Source: JAJEFO01 sp965221845
Lineage (GTDB): Bacteria > Pseudomonadota > Alphaproteobacteria > Rhodobacterales > Rhodobacteraceae
DNA length: 64,000 nucleotides
Assembly: GCA_965221845.1 (NCBI GenBank)
Contig: OZ244919.1
Coordinates: 3,286,001-3,350,000 of the forward strand
Reading direction: 5' to 3'
In this document: positions 1 through 8,093 of the stretch, one piece after another
How positions within the stretch are numbered: position 1 is the first letter of the stretch
Layout: each line of letters starts with the position of its first letter
Notes under the pieces: generated by a model
Seen by the model: the letters and a program-made list of their open reading frames with translations, nothing else
What the model was told of the DNA's origin: nothing
Database searches by the model: none
Program-made: the position numbers and the translations under genes

Positions 1-975
1 CTCTACATCGACGTGCGCGCGCTGCTGCTCGACCCCGTGGACTTGCGCGGCATCCCCTGGCGCTCGATGAACGTGCTGGAACGCATGCTGGCCGAGATTG
101 TCGTCCAGCAGTGTCACGCCGACGGCGTCGCGACGGACGTGCCCGCCATCGTCGAGCGCTACCAGGCGGTCGCGGAGCTCCTCGACCAGCGCACCCGCTG
201 GGCGCCCCCGTCGTTCCTGCCCCCCTCGCACTCCGACGAGCAGTTCCTCATCAACCTCGAGGAGCTCCCGTCCGCGGTGCCGATGGTCCAGGCCGCGCTG
301 TACCAGCTCGTTCTCGACCGCTGCGTCGGCGAGTACGCGCTGCCCGAGGGCGCAGCGCTCATCGCCTGCGGCAACCGCGAGACCGACCGCGGCGTGGTGC
401 ACCGCATGCCGACCCCGCTCGCCTCGCGCTTCGTCCACCTCGAGGTCCGCGTCGATGCGAAGGACTGGTGCGCCTGGGGCGCGGCGAACGACATCGCGCC
501 CGAGGTGCTGTTCTTCATCGAGCTCGAGCCGACGCTGCTGCACCACTTCGACCCGCAGTCGAAGGAGAAGGCATTCCCGTGCCCGCGGACCTGGGAGTTC
601 GCGAGCAACATCGTCAAGCGCCGCAACGGCCTCGACCCCGCGGTCGAGCGGGCGCTGTTCCGCGGCACCGTGGGCGAGGCCGCGGCCGTCGAGTTCACCG
701 CGTTCCTCAAGGTCTGCCGCGAGCTTCCGCACCCGCGGGCCATCGTCAACGACCCCGAGAACGCGGACATCCCGACCAACGCGAGCGCGCTGATGGCGCT
801 CTGCGGTGCGCTCTACAAGCTCGCCACCGACGTCAACTTCGACGCCATCGTCACCTACGCGAAACGCCTTCGCCGCGAGGTCGGCGAGTCGCTGGTCGGC
901 GCGTGCCTGCGCCGCACCCCCTCGCTCCAGCGCTCGCCCGGCTTCATCCGCTGGGCCGCGGCGAAGACCCAGTGA
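1..975 (+). CDS. MoxR-type AAA ATPase, 5' end outside the window
   Basis: Reading frame 1 is open from the first base, so the gene begins upstream; 324 codons are visible. The stretch around ACGNRETDRGVVHRMPTPLA followed by SRFVHLEV is the sensor/arginine-finger part of MoxR-family AAA+ ATPases, so the Walker A and B motifs should lie before the window. MoxR proteins work as chaperones or metal-insertion ATPases with a von Willebrand factor A partner. That partner is encoded two genes downstream (2228-3637), with a DUF3150 gene between, a conserved arrangement on large plasmids and integrative elements. The substrate is unknown. Family assignment is secure from sequence; the role in the element is inference. 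Confidence 0.85.
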   Translation, partial: LYIDVRALLLDPVDLRGIPWRSMNVLERMLAEIVVQQCHADGVATDVPAIVERYQAVAELLDQRTRWAPPSFLPPSHSDEQFLINLEELPSAVPMVQAALYQLVLDRCVGEYALPEGAALIACGNRETDRGVVHRMPTPLASRFVHLEVRVDAKDWCAWGAANDIAPEVLFFIELEPTLLHHFDPQSKEKAFPCPRTWEFASNIVKRRNGLDPAVERALFRGTVGEAAAVEFTAFLKVCRELPHPRAIVNDPENADIPTNASALMALCGALYKLATDVNFDAIVTYAKRLRREVGESLVGACLRRTPSLQRSPGFIRWAAAKTQ

Positions 976-986
976 GGGAGGCGCCC

Positions 987-1292
987 ATGCTCTGGCCGTT
1001 CATCCACTACCCCGCAGGTTCCGCGCCCTCGCGCGAGTGCGCGGTGCGCGCACCGAGCCTCGATGCCGCTCGGGCCAGGCTCGCCCGCGCCCTCGACGTC
1101 CCCGCCTGGACGCTTCGTGCGCTCGGGCCGGGGCCGACCCCGCCGACGGAGTCGCCCGCGGGCTGGCGCGTCACCCACTACCCGGCGGGCGACACCCCTT
1201 CGCGCGAGTACGCGGTGCGGGCGCCGAGCCTCGACGCCGCGAAGCGAACGCTCGCCGCCGCTCTCGGCGTTCCCGTGTGGACGCTCCGGTAG
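987..1292 (+). CDS. small protein made of two tandem repeats
   Basis: This 101-residue product starts at an ATG 6 bases after a GAGGGAG ribosome site and 11 bases after the MoxR stop. It consists of two copies of a roughly 38-residue unit: each begins HYPAG, continues PSRE(C/Y)AVRAPSLDAA and ends with a VPxWTLR motif. The copies are joined by a Pro-rich linker (PGPTPPTESPAG). No signal peptide or membrane segment is visible. I do not recognise the family. The unit looks like a small alpha/beta module duplicated within the gene. It is probably cotranscribed with the MoxR and DUF3150 genes. Confidence 0.7.
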   Translation: MLWPFIHYPAGSAPSRECAVRAPSLDAARARLARALDVPAWTLRALGPGPTPPTESPAGWRVTHYPAGDTPSREYAVRAPSLDAAKRTLAAALGVPVWTLR

Positions 1293-1316
1293 CAAAGCCC
1301 AAGGAGAACACGACCC

Positions 1317-2228
1317 ATGAACCTCACCGACGACGCCATGCAGGTCAGCTTGCGCATCACCGCCTGGTCCGGCCGGCGCCACGACCGCGAGGCGAGCAAT
1401 CACGTCGCCCTCGTACACGACGCCTCGGCCAGCGCCGGGCGCTACCACAAGCGCCTGCTCCCGAAGGCCGCCTTCGCCGCGCTCACCGCGACGGTGAGCG
1501 AGGCCCGCACGAAGCACTACGAGAACACCCTGCCCTGGGACGACCAGGGCTGGCGGCTGCTCACCGTCGCCAACTACGAGCACTACACCGCGCTCATGGA
1601 CGGGCTCCGCGAGCGCATGGTGCGCGAGCGCGCCCGCTTCATCGAGGACTACGAGGCCAACATCGACCAGGCCCGCCTCGACCTCGGCAAGCTCTTCCGC
1701 ATCGAGGACTACCCGTCGAAGGAGGCGCTCCAGGGCAAGTTCTCGCTCCGCTACCGCATCACCGAGGTCTCGGACCCCGAGCACTTCATGGCGAAGCTCG
1801 CGACCGACGACGTCGAGCGCATCCGGCGCGACATCGAGAGCGATGTCGAGGAGCGTCTGCACGGTGCGGTGGGCGACCTCTACCGCCGCTTCGGCGAGGC
1901 GATCGAGCGGGTCTCCGACCGGCTGCGCGAGGACGAGAACGGCAAGCCGCTCGTGTTCCGGGACTCCATGATCGAGAACATCCGCGAGCTCGTCGACGTG
2001 GTGCCCCGGCTCAACATCTTCGGCGACGACGAGCTCGCGCGCCTCTGCGAGCAGGTCAAGGAGAAGATCGCCGGCGTCGAGCCGGATGCGCTCCGGCCGT
2101 CCAAGACCTTCGACCCGGCGGCCCGCGAGCGCGTCAAGCGCGACGCCGACGACCTCATGGAGCGGTTCGCGGGCTACTTCGCGCACGCCGCGGAGCACGT
2201 CGCCGAGCCCGTGCGGGAGGCCGCCTGA
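1317..2228 (+). CDS. DUF3150 family protein
   Basis: The 303-residue product is largely charged and helical, with likely coiled coil around residues 100-200 (repeated Arg/Glu/Asp heptads). It resembles DUF3150 proteins, which recur between MoxR ATPase and VWA genes on mobile elements. ATG 1317 follows AAGGAG at a good distance. The stop overlaps the next ATG (TGATG at 2226-2230), which implies translational coupling to the VWA gene. Inference: a third component of a MoxR-VWA ATPase complex. Its biochemical activity is not known. Confidence 0.75.
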   Translation: MNLTDDAMQVSLRITAWSGRRHDREASNHVALVHDASASAGRYHKRLLPKAAFAALTATVSEARTKHYENTLPWDDQGWRLLTVANYEHYTALMDGLRERMVRERARFIEDYEANIDQARLDLGKLFRIEDYPSKEALQGKFSLRYRITEVSDPEHFMAKLATDDVERIRRDIESDVEERLHGAVGDLYRRFGEAIERVSDRLREDENGKPLVFRDSMIENIRELVDVVPRLNIFGDDELARLCEQVKEKIAGVEPDALRPSKTFDPAARERVKRDADDLMERFAGYFAHAAEHVAEPVREAA

Positions 2229-3637
2229 TGTCCGCCCGCGTGCTCGCGGAATCGGCGCTGCGGGTCAGCGACTGCGTGACCGAGCTGCTGCGCAAGCAGC
2301 CCTTCTTCGGGAGCCTGACCTTGAGGCTCCCGCTCCGCCCGGATGCGACGCGCGAGACGCTGGCGACCGACGGCTACGAGATCCGCTACTCGCCCCGGTG
2401 GGTCGCGGAGACCGCCTCGCACCTCATCGAGACCGCGATGGCGCGGGTGGTCATGGCCTGCGCCCTGAAGCACCACACGCGCCGGGGCGACCGCGACCCG
2501 GAGCGCTGGCAGAGGGCCTCGCAGCTCGTCACCCACGCGCTCATACGCGACGCGGGCTTCACGCTGCCGCCCGGCGCCGAGGCGTGGGAGGACCTGAGCG
2601 TCGAGCAAGCCTACGAGCGCCTGTCGGAGCGCGCGGACGACGAGGCCGGGGACGACGCGAGCGCATCCCCCGATGCCGGCTCCGCCGGTGCGGACGCGGC
2701 CGAGGCCGGGCAATCCTCGTCCGATACCGACGACGACGAAACCGCCGATCCGTCCGATTCCGCCGACGACGAGGACCGTCACGACGAGGACGGCGACGGT
2801 GACGACTCCGACGGCCAGGGAGAGGACCGGGACGGAGACGGCCGGGGCCAGGACGCAGACGACCAGGCCGGGGAAAGCGCGTCCGATGCGCCGCCGAGCC
2901 ACGATCCTTCCGGCACCGGAGAGGTCATGGACGCGCATACCCGCGCCGGCGCCGACGGCGAGCCGGCCGAAGCGCCGGTCGACGTCACCGCCGAGGAGCA
3001 GGCGTGGGACGAGGCCATGCACCAGGCGCTCAACATCGCCCGCGCCGAGGGCAAGGTGCCGGGCCAGGTCGAGGAGACCATCCGCAGCGCCCATGCGAGC
3101 ACGCTCGACTGGCGCACGCTCCTTCGCCGCTTCATGACCGACGCGACCCGCAGCGACTATAGCTGGAGCCTGCCCAACCGGCGCTTCATCGACTCCGGAC
3201 TCTACCTCCCCGCCATCCATTCGGAGGGCATCGAGACGATCGCCTTCATCATCGACATCTCGAGCTCGCTCCCGACCACGACGCTCGCCGAGTTCTGGGC
3301 CGAGCTGCGCGAGGTCGCGGCCGAGATCCGGCCCGAGCGCGTCATCGTGCTCCAGGTCGACACGATGCTTCAGGACGTGGCCGAGTACGCCGCCGACGAC
3401 CTTCCGGACGAGATTGCGGTCAAGGGCAGGGGCGGCACCGACTTCCGCCCGGGCTTCCAGTGGCTGGACGCACAGGGGATTGAGCCGGGGGTGTGCCTCT
3501 ACTTCACGGACATGGAGTGCTCCGACTACCCCGACGCCGAGCCGGGGTTCCCGGTGCTCTGGTGCGACTACGGCGACGGCGACAGCCCGTGGCGGCACCC
3601 CGCGCCCTGGGGCGAGCGCATCGACATCGCGGCCTGA
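2228..3637 (+). CDS. DUF2201-type VWA-domain protein, MoxR partner
   Basis: The product has 469 residues in three parts. The N-terminal region (about 1-135) contains HHTRRGDRDPERW, typical of the putative metallopeptidase half of DUF2201 proteins. A very acidic low-complexity linker follows (about 140-245, runs of Asp/Glu with Ser). The C-terminal von Willebrand A domain (about 255-469) has an intact MIDAS start DISSS near residue 343 and the Thr of GGTDFRPG near 403. VWA proteins of this kind partner MoxR ATPases; the ATPase lies upstream at 1-975. The linker matches the acidic linkers seen in CobT-like VWA subunits. The cellular target is unknown. Confidence 0.85.
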   Translation: MSARVLAESALRVSDCVTELLRKQPFFGSLTLRLPLRPDATRETLATDGYEIRYSPRWVAETASHLIETAMARVVMACALKHHTRRGDRDPERWQRASQLVTHALIRDAGFTLPPGAEAWEDLSVEQAYERLSERADDEAGDDASASPDAGSAGADAAEAGQSSSDTDDDETADPSDSADDEDRHDEDGDGDDSDGQGEDRDGDGRGQDADDQAGESASDAPPSHDPSGTGEVMDAHTRAGADGEPAEAPVDVTAEEQAWDEAMHQALNIARAEGKVPGQVEETIRSAHASTLDWRTLLRRFMTDATRSDYSWSLPNRRFIDSGLYLPAIHSEGIETIAFIIDISSSLPTTTLAEFWAELREVAAEIRPERVIVLQVDTMLQDVAEYAADDLPDEIAVKGRGGTDFRPGFQWLDAQGIEPGVCLYFTDMECSDYPDAEPGFPVLWCDYGDGDSPWRHPAPWGERIDIAA

Positions 3638-3706
3638 GCTCCGCGCGGGCGGCGGCGCGCCCGCCGCTCCGCCGGACACCGAACCACCACACGGGAGGAC
3701 GACGCC

Positions 3707-4087
3707 ATGATTCCGACCGCCACCTGCCAGTACTGCGGCTGGCAAGGGCCGGCCGACCAGTGCGGCCCGCTCGAGAACGCCTGGGAGCGCGTCCGGCCGG
3801 GCGACGTCATGCCGGCCGGCGAGTGCCCGAGGTGCAACGCCTCGGCCCTGCTCGACGAGCCCGAGCCCTGCCTGCGGATCGTCACCACGCGCGAGCCCGA
3901 GTGCGCCACGCACTTCACGTTTCGCAACGTCGCGCAGGCGCTCGCCCGCATCATGCCGCTCGCCGGGCACGCATCGAGCTACCGCGTGCAGCACATCGAA
4001 GGCGCCGGCTTCCGGGTCGCGATCTACCACGACTCTCCGTACCCGCAAATGGTCCCGGACGGCTATCTGCGCATCGTCACGGCATGA
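3707..4087 (+). CDS. hypothetical protein with N-terminal zinc ribbon
   Basis: The product has 126 residues and starts at ATG 3707 after GGGAGGACGACGCC. The N-terminus carries CQYC near residues 7-10 and CPRC near 43-46, which together make a plausible four-Cys zinc ribbon. The remainder is a mixed alpha/beta domain that I do not recognise. A GC-rich stem with bulges follows the stop (about 4090-4125) but has no T-tract. The gene lies in the backbone between the VWA gene and two other unknowns. Confidence 0.65.
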   Translation: MIPTATCQYCGWQGPADQCGPLENAWERVRPGDVMPAGECPRCNASALLDEPEPCLRIVTTREPECATHFTFRNVAQALARIMPLAGHASSYRVQHIEGAGFRVAIYHDSPYPQMVPDGYLRIVTA

Positions 4088-4161
4088 GGCCGGGGAGAGG
4101 CGGTCCCTCCGCCCCGGCCCCGAGCCCCATCGCAACCTCCCCCACCAGCGAGGCAGATCCC

Positions 4162-4500
4162 ATGAAGACGACCCGAGACTTCAGGCCGCTGTCGGACCGC
4201 TACGAGTTCGACTGCGGCCCGTGCTCCTACGCCAACGGCTTCGCCCAGATCGACACGACGCAGGACGCCCCGTACTACGGCACATGGTGCTCGCCGACCG
4301 AGCGCACCATCGTGAGCTTCAGCGAGGGCGACGTGACCACGAGGGTGTGCGAGACCGACGCGGAGTTCGTCGCGGAGATCCGCGATCTCGTCCGGTGGAG
4401 CGACGGGGCCGGCTACGGCCCGACGAAGATCGACGCCATGCACCACGACGAGCTGCGCCAGTCGTTCGAGAAGCTCGGCCTCCGCGACCTGCTGCACTGA
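4162..4500 (+). CDS. conserved hypothetical protein, 112 residues
   Basis: The ATG at 4162 is the first in frame after an upstream GC-rich spacer; the ribosome site is weak (GAGGCAG). The product is acidic, with Cys residues at DCGPCSY, WCSP and RVCE that could bind a metal. It ends ELRQSFEKLGLRDLLH, a likely terminal helix. There is no signal peptide or membrane segment. Third-position G/C bias supports coding. Function unknown. The following 261 bases (4501-4761) contain nothing I can identify. Confidence 0.6.
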   Translation: MKTTRDFRPLSDRYEFDCGPCSYANGFAQIDTTQDAPYYGTWCSPTERTIVSFSEGDVTTRVCETDAEFVAEIRDLVRWSDGAGYGPTKIDAMHHDELRQSFEKLGLRDLLH

Positions 4501-4761
4501 GCACCGCGCGCCCACCCCGGTCCCCAACGCTCTCGGCCACGGCGCCCGCGCCCCGCTCACCCGCGCCTTCCCCTGTCCGGGCTCCGGCCCGTTCGTCCCT
4601 TCTTCCAGTCGAGCCGCCATCGGACCGGCCCCCGGCCGGCGCCTCCCGTACCGTGCGCGGCTGCACCCGGAGGCAGGGCCGGCGCGGTGCCCGGCGAAGG
4701 AGGGCCCGGGAGCGGGAGCGTTCGCCGGCCCTTCCCATCCCCTCGCCACCGGAGCGCACCC

Positions 4762-5283
4762 ATGATCCTGCCCAACCCGTCCGTGCCGTTCGACACCGGC
4801 GCGACGATGCGCGCCGCGCAGATCCTCATCGACCGGGCGCCGGGTCCCGCCACCCGCCTCGACGCCTTCCTCCTGCTCGCGGGCCAGGAGCACCTGTGGC
4901 GCCGCAGCGGCCCCGGCGCCGACTTCGCCGAAGCGGTGTGCCGGTACGAGGCCGCGGTCGGCATCACCCTCGCCCGGCCTCGGTCGCCGCCGTCGTTCGG
5001 CGTCGTCAAGTGGCGCGGCGCCGAGCGCCGTCACGAGGTCGCGGTGTGGCTCGCCGGGCGCTTTCTCGGCTGGCTCTCAAGCCCGACGCGCCGGTGCTGC
5101 CGCTCGGCCTGCGACTGGCGCGCCGACACCCGGCTGCTCGTCTCGCTCGGCCTCTCGCACGCCGCCGCCCGCGACGAGCCGCCGCGCGCGCTGCCCGATG
5201 CCGAGCGCCGCGTCACCGAGCTCGCGCTCGCCGGCGTCGTCGATCCCCGATGGGCGGCCGGTGGCGGGAGGGCCGCGCGGTGA
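4762..5283 (+). CDS. hypothetical protein, 173 residues
   Basis: ATG 4762 lies after CCGGAGCGCACCC, a usable ribosome site. The N-terminal half (TMRAAQILIDRAPGP, LLLAGQEHLWRR, VCRYEAAVG) reads as ordinary helical protein. The middle (about residues 100-120) is rich in Cys and Arg and less convincing, while the C-terminal end (LPDAERRVTELALAGVVDP) reads well again. A frame disturbance in the middle is possible. I do not recognise a family. It sits directly upstream of the ParB-like gene. Confidence 0.5.
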   Translation: MILPNPSVPFDTGATMRAAQILIDRAPGPATRLDAFLLLAGQEHLWRRSGPGADFAEAVCRYEAAVGITLARPRSPPSFGVVKWRGAERRHEVAVWLAGRFLGWLSSPTRRCCRSACDWRADTRLLVSLGLSHAAARDEPPRALPDAERRVTELALAGVVDPRWAAGGGRAAR

Positions 5284-5465
5284 TCCGCGCGATCCACCCC
5301 GTCCCGGCCGACGCCGACGGGGAAGGCGCCCGCCGGCCCGCCGCCGCCGCGCATCCCCCGCGGGAACGCCCCCCGGAGGTGGAGCCGGGTCCGGTCCGGG
5401 CGGGCGCGAGCCGGCCGGAGAGGGCCGCGCTTCCCGCGTCCGTTCCTTCAACCACGGAGATTTCC

Positions 5466-8009
5466 ATGAACCCCACCGCATCCCCGCCCGAGGCGGCCAT
5501 CCGGGACATCCCGCTGTGCCGGCTCGCGCTCGCGCCCGAGAACGTGCGCAAGACCCCGCCCGACGCCGCCGCCGAAGTCCAGCTCAGGGCGTCCATCGCC
5601 GCCCACGGGCTGCTCAAGAACCTCGTCGCCCGCCCCGACGAGCCGGACGCGGACGGCGTCGAGCGCTTCGCCGTGGTCGCCGGCGGCCGCCGCCTCGCCG
5701 CGCTCCAGGCGCTCGCCGAGAACGGCACCCTGCACGCCGATCACCCCGTGCCCTGCAAGATCGCTGCGAACGGCAATGCGCAGGAGCTCTCGCTCGCGGA
5801 GAACGTGAGCTATCTCCCGATGCACCCGGCCGACCAGGTGGTCGCGTTCTCCGAGCTTGCCCGGTCCGGCGCCACGGTGGCCGCCATCGCCGCGCGCTTC
5901 GGCGTGAGCGAGCGCCTGGTCGAGCAGCGCCTGCGGCTCGGCAACGCCGCACCCGAGCTCATCGACGCCTACCGCGCCGAGGCCATCGACCTCGACACGC
6001 TCAAGGCGTTCGCGGTCACCACCGACCACGAGCGCCAGCGCGCGGTGTTCGAGCAGGCGACGAGCCAGGGCTACCGGCCGACGGCGTGGCAGGTCAAGCG
6101 CCTGCTGACCGAGGAGCGGGTGCCCGCCGGCGCCGCCGTCGCCCGCTTCGTCGGCGTGGACGCCTACGAGGCGGCGGGCGGTCCGGTGCTCCGCGACCTC
6201 TTCGCCGATGAGTACGAGAACGGTGTGTGGCTCGAGGATCCGAAGCTCCTGAACGACCTCGCCACGGCCAAGCTCACCGCCGTCGCCGGCGAGCTCGCGA
6301 CCCGCTGGAAGTGGGCCGAGGCCGTGCTGGAGGCGGACTGGAGCGCGACCGCGCGCTACGGGCGCATCCGCCCGCAGCCCTCGGAGCCGACCGACGCCGA
6401 GTGCGCCGAACTCGAGCGGCTCCGCACCCGCCACGACGAGCTCTGCAACCTCGACGAAGAGGACTGGACCGACGCGCTCATCGAGGAGGGCGCGGCCGTC
6501 GAGGCGCGCCTCGAAGCGATCGAGCTTGCCGTCGACGAGCGGGCCACGTTCCGCCCCGAGGACTTGGCGCTGGCCGGGTGCATCGCCACCATCGGACGCG
6601 ACGGCACGCTCCACGTCATCCAGGGGCTGGTGAAGCCGGAGGACATGCCGAAGGAGCCCGCCGCCGACGCGAACGGTCGGGATGCGGACGCCGGCGCCGG
6701 CGCTACGACCGATGCCGGCAGCCGCGTGGACGCCCCCGCGACGACGACGCCCATCGCATCGCCGCCGGACCCGCGCGCCAAGGCCCGCGCCGAGGCGGGC
6801 GTCGGCATCGGGCTCGCCGACGACCTGCGCGCCATCCGCACCACGCTCGTGAAGGCACATCTCGCGGGCGACTTCGAGGCCGCGTTCGACCTCGTGGTGT
6901 TCCAGATGGTGCGCAGCCTCTTCGCGCGGGGCTACACCGCATCGTGGCACGCGCTCGACATCGTCTTCAACGAGACCGCCGAGCGGCCCTCGGCGCGGGC
7001 GAACGACGACGGCTTCGCCACGTGGAGCCCGGGCGAGGCGATGCTCGCCGACTGGTCCGACCTGCCCTTCGAGTGGATGGAGGGCGAGGACGACGCGGCC
7101 CGCTTCGCGGCCCTCCAGGCGCTGCCCCGCGCGAACAAGGAGCGGCTGTTCGCGGCCGCGGTCGCGCGCACGGTCAAGGGCCAGCTCGCCTTCGAGCACG
7201 ACGCCCGGCCCGAGCTCGAGGCCACGGTCGCGCGGCTCGGCATCGACTTCGCGAAGCACGTGCGCCCCACGGCGGAGATGCTGTGGTCGCGCATCACCAA
7301 GAGCCGCATCCTCGACGTCGCGCGCGACACCTTCGGCGCGGCCTGGGAGGCGGCCCGCTCGAAGCTCAGGAAGCCCGACCTCGCCAAGGCGATGGAGGAG
7401 GCGTTTGCGGCCGGCCCGCCGCCGGTGGGCCTCGGCGCCACGGCGCACGCGGCCGCGCTCGCCTGGACGATGCCGGGGTTCGCCGCGTTCGATGCGGGCG
7501 GCTCGCCCGACGAGGACGCCGGCACGGAGCCCGCGGCCGCCACCCCGCCCGCCGTGGAAACCCCGGACGCGTCAGGGGATGCGGCGGACGTCCCCGCGGC
7601 CGAGGACCGGCCGCGCACCCCGTCGGTGGTCGAGAGCATCGAGTCCCCGGCCGCCGCCGCGCAGCGCGCCGCCGCCCTCGCGGCCGCGAGGTCGAACGGC
7701 AACGGTGCGTCCCACGGCGCCCCGGAGTCCGGAGCCGCCGAGGTCCCGGACGGTCCCGCCGGCGGCAACGGCCACGCCACGCCGGTCCACCCGGAGGGCG
7801 AGGCGGGCCCGGAGCTGGCGAGCGGAGGCAGCGGGGGCGAGGACCGTCCCGCCGCGCCGTCGGTCGCCGACGCCATCGACGCGATGAACGCGGTCCCGAC
7901 CGCCGACGGCGGGCCCCGGGTCGTCGTCCAGACCGTGGGTCCCGTCAACGGCGCCGAGGCCGGGGACGAGGCGCTCGACATCCCCGAGTTCCTGCGCCGC
8001 GTCCACTGA
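5466..8009 (+). CDS. ParB/RepB-like protein with long C-terminal extension
   Basis: The product has 847 residues, about three times a chromosomal ParB. Residues about 10-120 form a ParB N-terminal (Srx-like) domain, with PENVRKTP near 24 and SLAENVSYLPMHPADQ near 110 as the ParB box. A helix-turn-helix follows near 138 (AAIAARFGVSERLVEQRL). The rest is helical with two Ala/Pro/Gly-rich low-complexity stretches (about 400-440 and 680-820). No parA ATPase gene is next to it, so a classical partition role is doubtful. Such long ParB-domain proteins are common on proteobacterial integrative elements, where they may act in transcription or nucleic-acid processing. Start ATG follows an ACGGAG site. 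Confidence 0.85.
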   Translation: MNPTASPPEAAIRDIPLCRLALAPENVRKTPPDAAAEVQLRASIAAHGLLKNLVARPDEPDADGVERFAVVAGGRRLAALQALAENGTLHADHPVPCKIAANGNAQELSLAENVSYLPMHPADQVVAFSELARSGATVAAIAARFGVSERLVEQRLRLGNAAPELIDAYRAEAIDLDTLKAFAVTTDHERQRAVFEQATSQGYRPTAWQVKRLLTEERVPAGAAVARFVGVDAYEAAGGPVLRDLFADEYENGVWLEDPKLLNDLATAKLTAVAGELATRWKWAEAVLEADWSATARYGRIRPQPSEPTDAECAELERLRTRHDELCNLDEEDWTDALIEEGAAVEARLEAIELAVDERATFRPEDLALAGCIATIGRDGTLHVIQGLVKPEDMPKEPAADANGRDADAGAGATTDAGSRVDAPATTTPIASPPDPRAKARAEAGVGIGLADDLRAIRTTLVKAHLAGDFEAAFDLVVFQMVRSLFARGYTASWHALDIVFNETAERPSARANDDGFATWSPGEAMLADWSDLPFEWMEGEDDAARFAALQALPRANKERLFAAAVARTVKGQLAFEHDARPELEATVARLGIDFAKHVRPTAEMLWSRITKSRILDVARDTFGAAWEAARSKLRKPDLAKAMEEAFAAGPPPVGLGATAHAAALAWTMPGFAAFDAGGSPDEDAGTEPAAATPPAVETPDASGDAADVPAAEDRPRTPSVVESIESPAAAAQRAAALAAARSNGNGASHGAPESGAAEVPDGPAGGNGHATPVHPEGEAGPELASGGSGGEDRPAAPSVADAIDAMNAVPTADGGPRVVVQTVGPVNGAEAGDEALDIPEFLRRVH

Positions 8010-8025
8010 GCGTTCCACCCCCGTG

Positions 8026-8069
8026 CAGGCGCCCCGCCCGGCATCGTCCGGCGCGGGGCGCCTGTGTTT
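8026..8069 (+). terminator. stem-loop terminator after the ParB-like gene
   Basis: A perfect 12-bp stem (8026-8037 CAGGCGCCCCGC with 8053-8064) closes a 15-base loop and is followed by TGTTTC. It lies between the ParB-like stop (8009) and the GHKL gene start (8094). The T-tract is short, so it may be a partial terminator or an mRNA-stabilising hairpin. Confidence 0.55.
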
Positions 8070-8093
8070 CCGCATCCATCACGGAGAGCGCAC

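Noticed and set aside
4501..4761. Possible additional small gene between 4500 and 4762
   Set aside because: No ribosome site plus start with sustained codon bias; the stretch looks like a GC-rich spacer.
5448..7448. Long minus-strand open frame opposite the ParB-like gene (similar ones at 2174-4135, 8079-9761, 11442-14771 and 19101-22478)
   Set aside because: In GC-rich DNA the opposite strand of a real gene stays open. The products are Arg/Gly/Ala-rich, lack family motifs and cross several real genes and terminators.
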